Shown: positions 5,243 through 8,009 of the stretch, piece after piece
Layout of the letters: each line of letters starts with the position of its first letter
How positions within the stretch are numbered: position 1 is the first letter of the stretch
Assembly (NCBI GenBank): GCA_016789625.1
Contig: JAEUQS010000236.1
Location: 1 to 8,009 of the forward strand
DNA: 8,009 bases
Reading direction: 5' to 3'
Source: Acidobacteriota bacterium
GTDB lineage: Bacteria > Acidobacteriota > Thermoanaerobaculia > UBA5066
The notes under the pieces: generated by a model
The model's input: only the letters and a program-made list of their open reading frames with translations
Told to the model about the DNA's origin: nothing
The model's database searches: none
Program-made: the position numbers and the translations under genes

Positions 5243-7002
5243 ACACCTCCCTCGCGATGTTCCTGTTCTTCATCGCCGTGACGCTCGGCATCACGTTCTG
5301 GGCCTCGTTCCGCACCAAATCCACGGCCGAGTTCTACGCGGCCGGCCGCTCCATCACGGGCTTCCAGAACGGCTGGGCCGTCGCCGGCGATTACATGTCG
5401 GCCGCGTCGTTCCTGGGCATCGCCGGCCTCATCGCGTTCTACGGCTACGACGGCTTCCTGTACTCCGTGGGCTGGCTCGTCGCCTACCTCACCGTGCTCC
5501 TCGTGGTCGCCGAGCCGCTCCGCAACACCGGGCGCTACACGATGGCCGACGTCCTCGCGTTCCGCCTGAAGAACAAGAAGGTCCGCTCGGTCGCCGCGCT
5601 CTCCACGCTCACCGTGAGCCTCTTCTACATGATCGCGCAGATGGTGGGCGCGGGCTCCCTCGTGAGCCTCCTCGTCCCGCAGGTGTCCTTCGACGCCGCG
5701 ATCGTGCTCGTGGGCGTGCTCATGCTCGTCTACGTGATCTTCGGCGGCATGCTGGCCACAACCTGGGTGCAGATCGTCAAGGCCGTCCTCCTCATCACGG
5801 GAACGGTCCTCCTGTCGATCCTCGTGATGGCGAAGTTCGACTTCTCGATCCTCGCGTTCTTCGAGGAGATCTCGAAAGTCACCGGAACCGTGAAGGACGC
5901 CGCCGGGAACGTCGTCGCCACGAAAGACTTCACCCAGCCCGGTCTCCGCTACCACGGAACCTGGGGCGCGCTGGACCTGATCTCCCTCGGCATCGCGCTC
6001 ATCTTCGGAACCGCCGGTCTCCCCCACATCCTCGTGCGCTTCTACACGGTGCCCTCGGCCCAGCAGGCGCGAAAGTCGGTGGTGTGGGCCATGATCCTGA
6101 TCGGCTCCTTCTACATCATGACGACGTTCCTGGGCTTCGGCGCCGCGGTGCTCGTGGGCAACCAGCAGATCGGCGTCCACGTGCGAGACCTCGCGGCCGA
6201 TTGCTCCGCTCTGGCTCCCGAGGAGCTCGCGAAATCCCAGGGCTGCAAGGCCACGCAGACGATCGCGAAGCTCGCCGCGAGCGAGAAGGAAGCCGACCGC
6301 AGGAAGGCCGAGGCGCTGCGCGCGCAGCTTTCCAAGCACGGCTACGTCGTGCCCGCTCCCAACACCAACCTCGCGGCGCCCCTCCTCGCCGAGGCCGTGG
6401 GAGGCGGCATCTTCCTGTCGTTCGTCTCGGCCATTGCGTTCGCGACGATCCTGGCCGTCGTGGCCGGCCTCACCATCGCTTCGTCCGCCGCGTTCGCGCA
6501 CGACGTGTGGCTCAACGTCGTGAAGGGCGGCGTGGAAGACGAACGCGAGCAGGTCAAGGTGGCCCGCATCACGGCGGCCGTCATCGGCGCGCTGTCGATC
6601 GCTCTCGCCATCAGCCTCAAGTCGCTCAACGTGGCTTTCCTCGTGGGTCTGGCGTTCGCCGTGGCCGCGGCCGCCAACGTGCCGTCGATTCTGCTCACGC
6701 TCTACTGGAGGCGCTTCAACACCACGGGCATGATCACGGGAATGCTCACGGGGCTCGTCTCGTCGCTCGTCCTCATCGCGCTCTCGCCCGCGGTGATGGG
6801 CGTCGACGCGCCCGGCGCCGCGGTGCGGCACGTGATCCAGGCCAAGGCCCTCTTCCCGCTCGAGAACCCCGGGATCATCTCGGTTCCGCTGGGGTTCCTG
6901 GGCGCGTTCCTGGGTACCATCCTGTCGAAGGACCGGTCCGCCGAGGCCGGCTACTCCGAGCTCAACGTGCGTTCCAACACCGGCCTCGGGGCCGAGGTTT
7001 AG
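5239..7002 (+). CDS. actP: Acetate/monocarboxylate:cation symporter, SSS family
   Basis: Predicted 587 residues with about 13 membrane helices, of the sodium:solute symporter (LeuT-fold) family. Stretches match E. coli ActP closely: ITGFQNGWAVAGDYMSAASF (39-58), GYDGFLYSVG (69-78), IAQMVGAGSL (132-141), FGGMLATTWVQIVKAVLL (168-185), FGTAGLPHILVRF (256-268), SAIAFATILAVVAGL (397-411) and NVAFLVGLAFA (464-474). It should import acetate or related short monocarboxylates with a cation. The GTG start overlaps the DUF485 stop and has GGGGAGGG 5 bases before it; residues before the GTG are out of family. It is longer than E. coli ActP (549 aa, from memory), mainly because of a hydrophilic stretch at about 308-378, rich in Lys/Glu/Ala and with Cys322 and Cys336. 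The downstream acetyl-CoA synthetase gene strengthens acetate as the substrate. Glycolate or propionate cannot be excluded. Confidence 0.92.
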   Translation: MNTSLAMFLFFIAVTLGITFWASFRTKSTAEFYAAGRSITGFQNGWAVAGDYMSAASFLGIAGLIAFYGYDGFLYSVGWLVAYLTVLLVVAEPLRNTGRYTMADVLAFRLKNKKVRSVAALSTLTVSLFYMIAQMVGAGSLVSLLVPQVSFDAAIVLVGVLMLVYVIFGGMLATTWVQIVKAVLLITGTVLLSILVMAKFDFSILAFFEEISKVTGTVKDAAGNVVATKDFTQPGLRYHGTWGALDLISLGIALIFGTAGLPHILVRFYTVPSAQQARKSVVWAMILIGSFYIMTTFLGFGAAVLVGNQQIGVHVRDLAADCSALAPEELAKSQGCKATQTIAKLAASEKEADRRKAEALRAQLSKHGYVVPAPNTNLAAPLLAEAVGGGIFLSFVSAIAFATILAVVAGLTIASSAAFAHDVWLNVVKGGVEDEREQVKVARITAAVIGALSIALAISLKSLNVAFLVGLAFAVAAAANVPSILLTLYWRRFNTTGMITGMLTGLVSSLVLIALSPAVMGVDAPGAAVRHVIQAKALFPLENPGIISVPLGFLGAFLGTILSKDRSAEAGYSELNVRSNTGLGAEV

Positions 7003-7023
7003 CAGGGTGATGCCTCACCCTGC
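7002..7023 (+). other. Perfect 9-bp hairpin between symporter and synthetase genes
   Basis: Arms GCAGGGTGA (7002-7010) and TCACCCTGC (7015-7023) pair exactly around a TGCC loop. The hairpin starts on the last base of the symporter TAG stop and ends 1 base before the GAGGAG (7025-7030) of the synthetase gene. There is no T-run after it, so it does not look like a normal intrinsic terminator. It may protect the upstream mRNA from 3' exonucleases, reduce read-through, or limit access to the synthetase ribosome binding site. A second, smaller inverted repeat (CCTCGG/CCGAGG, 6984-6997) lies in the last symporter codons. Structure is seen; role is inferred. Confidence 0.55.
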
Positions 7024-7035
7024 CGAGGAGATGCG

Positions 7036-8009
7036 ATGACCGAAACCGCACCCGAAGCCGCCCTCTCTTCGTTGCTGCTCGAGGAGCGGCGCTTCCCGCC
7101 TCCCGAAGCGTTCCGGCGCGAGGCGCACGCCAAGGACCCGGGCATCTACGCGGCCGCGGCCGCTGATCCGGAGGCCTTCTGGTCGTCCTTCGCGAGCGAG
7201 CTGGACTGGATGGTCCCGTTCCAGAGGGTGCTGGAATGGAATCCGCCCGACGCGCGCTGGTTCACGGGCGGCAAGCTCAACGTCTCGGCGAACTGTCTCG
7301 ACCGGCATCTCACGGGGCCGCGCCGCAACAAGGCCGCGATCATCTGGGAGGGCGAGCCCGGCGACGTCCTCACCCTCACCTACAAACAGCTCCACCGCCA
7401 GGTCTGCAAGTTCGCGAACGTGCTCAAGAAGCTCGGCGTGGGCAAGGGCGACCGCGTGTGCATCTACCTGCCCATGATTCCCGAAGCCGCCATCGCGATG
7501 CTGGCCTGCACGCGCATCGGCGCCATCCACTCGGTGGTCTTCGGCGGCTTCTCGGCCGACTCGCTCAAGGAGCGCGTCAACGACGCCGCGGCCCGGCTCG
7601 TGATCACGGCCGACGGCGGCTGGCGGCGCGGGCAGATCGTCCAGCTCAAGAAGACGACGGACGAAGCGCTCGAGGAGTGCCCCACCGTGGAGCACGTCGT
7701 CCTCGTGAAGCGCGGCGATTTCCCCTGCCACGTGAAGGAAGGCCGCGACCACTGGTACCACCGCCTCATGGAAGACGCCTCGCCGGTCTGTCCCGCGGTT
7801 CCCATGGACTCCGAGGACCCCCTCTTCATCCTGTACACCTCGGGCACCACGGGGAAGCCCAAGGGCATCGTGCACTCCACGGGCGGCTACCTCACGGGCG
7901 TCTACGCCACCACGAAGCTCGTGTTCGACATGAAGGACGAGGACCTCTTCTGGTGCACGGCCGACATCGGCTGGGTCACGGGCCACAGCTACGTGGTCTA
8001 CGGCCCGCT
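7036..8009 (+). CDS. acs: Acetyl-CoA synthetase (AMP-forming), N-terminal half
   Basis: The first 324 residues are present; the family is usually about 650, so the window cuts the gene near its middle. Acs activates acetate with ATP to acetyl-AMP and then to acetyl-CoA in the cytoplasm. Visible features are the Acs N-terminal domain (about 20-85, with FWSSFASELDW and WFTGGKLNVSANCLDRHL), the acyl-AMP core beginning at about 95 (AAIIWEGEPGD), IHSVVFGGFSADSLKERV (165-182), the CoA-contact region ADGGWRRGQ (192-200), the phosphate-binding loop YTSGTTGKPKGIVH (267-280) and the acetate/AMP-pocket segment TADIGWVTGHSY (308-319). The C-terminal domain with the lysine that is acetylated in Acs control is outside the window. 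The ATG has GAGGAG 5 bases upstream; an earlier ATG at 7031 meets a stop after two codons. Position after DUF485 and actP matches an acetate assimilation operon. A propionyl-CoA synthetase is less likely. Confidence 0.95.
   Translation, partial: MTETAPEAALSSLLLEERRFPPPEAFRREAHAKDPGIYAAAAADPEAFWSSFASELDWMVPFQRVLEWNPPDARWFTGGKLNVSANCLDRHLTGPRRNKAAIIWEGEPGDVLTLTYKQLHRQVCKFANVLKKLGVGKGDRVCIYLPMIPEAAIAMLACTRIGAIHSVVFGGFSADSLKERVNDAAARLVITADGGWRRGQIVQLKKTTDEALEECPTVEHVVLVKRGDFPCHVKEGRDHWYHRLMEDASPVCPAVPMDSEDPLFILYTSGTTGKPKGIVHSTGGYLTGVYATTKLVFDMKDEDLFWCTADIGWVTGHSYVVYGP

Noticed and set aside
5164..6831. Long open frame of 555 codons antisense to the symporter gene
   Set aside because: Its translation is extremely rich in His, Asp, Glu and Arg with no recognisable domain. 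It is a shadow of GC-biased third positions in the clear ActP gene.
5190..7010. Second long plus-strand frame (606 codons) over the symporter gene
   Set aside because: Arg/Pro/His-rich low-complexity translation in the +1 shifted frame; no domain, while the ActP frame is strongly conserved.
7002..7030. Rho-independent terminator after the symporter gene
   Set aside because: The stem is strong but is followed by GCC-GAGGAG-like sequence with no T-run, and acs starts 13 bases later in the same direction.

Overview
The window is a GC-rich bacterial chromosome segment (about two-thirds G+C by eye). It is tightly packed with protein genes and shows no rRNA, tRNA, CRISPR array, insertion sequence or phage gene. 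The use of GTG starts, the very tight packing and the mix of families (ECF sigma factor, NatA/NatB-like ABC exporter, secreted TAP-like hydrolase, acetate module) fit a GC-rich environmental bacterium such as Acidobacteriota, Myxococcota or Gemmatimonadota. The sequence alone does not settle the phylum.

Layout. (1) Positions 1-125, plus strand, hold the last 40 codons of a universal stress protein. (2) Positions 129-4726, minus strand, hold a five-gene operon read right to left: a secreted alpha/beta-hydrolase peptidase of the TAP/S33 type, an ABC ATPase, an ABC-2 permease, an ECF-type sigma factor, and a four-helix membrane protein that may be its anti-sigma factor. All four junctions are 4-base ATGA or GTGA overlaps, so translation is probably coupled along the whole unit. 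(3) Positions 4727-4873 are a divergent regulatory region with a perfect hairpin just upstream of the hydrolase ribosome binding site. (4) From 4874 to the right edge, plus strand, lies an acetate uptake and activation operon: a DUF485 small membrane protein (YjcH-like), an ActP-like sodium:solute symporter (again a 4-base overlap) and acetyl-CoA synthetase, which is cut by the window edge. A perfect 9-bp hairpin fills the symporter-synthetase gap.

How the parts work together. The right operon imports acetate or a similar short monocarboxylate and converts it to acetyl-CoA. The left operon joins export machinery, a secreted peptidase-like enzyme and a transcriptional switch in one transcript. 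This suggests a self-regulated envelope or export response, but its substrate and signal cannot be read from the sequence.

Most worth a second look are the sigma factor/ABC exporter/secreted hydrolase operon with its unusual membrane partner, an inverted repeat that would hide the permease ribosome binding site inside the ATPase gene, the hairpin before the synthetase, and a hydrophilic, lysine/glutamate-rich insertion with two cysteines in the symporter. No clearly new defence or mobile system was found.
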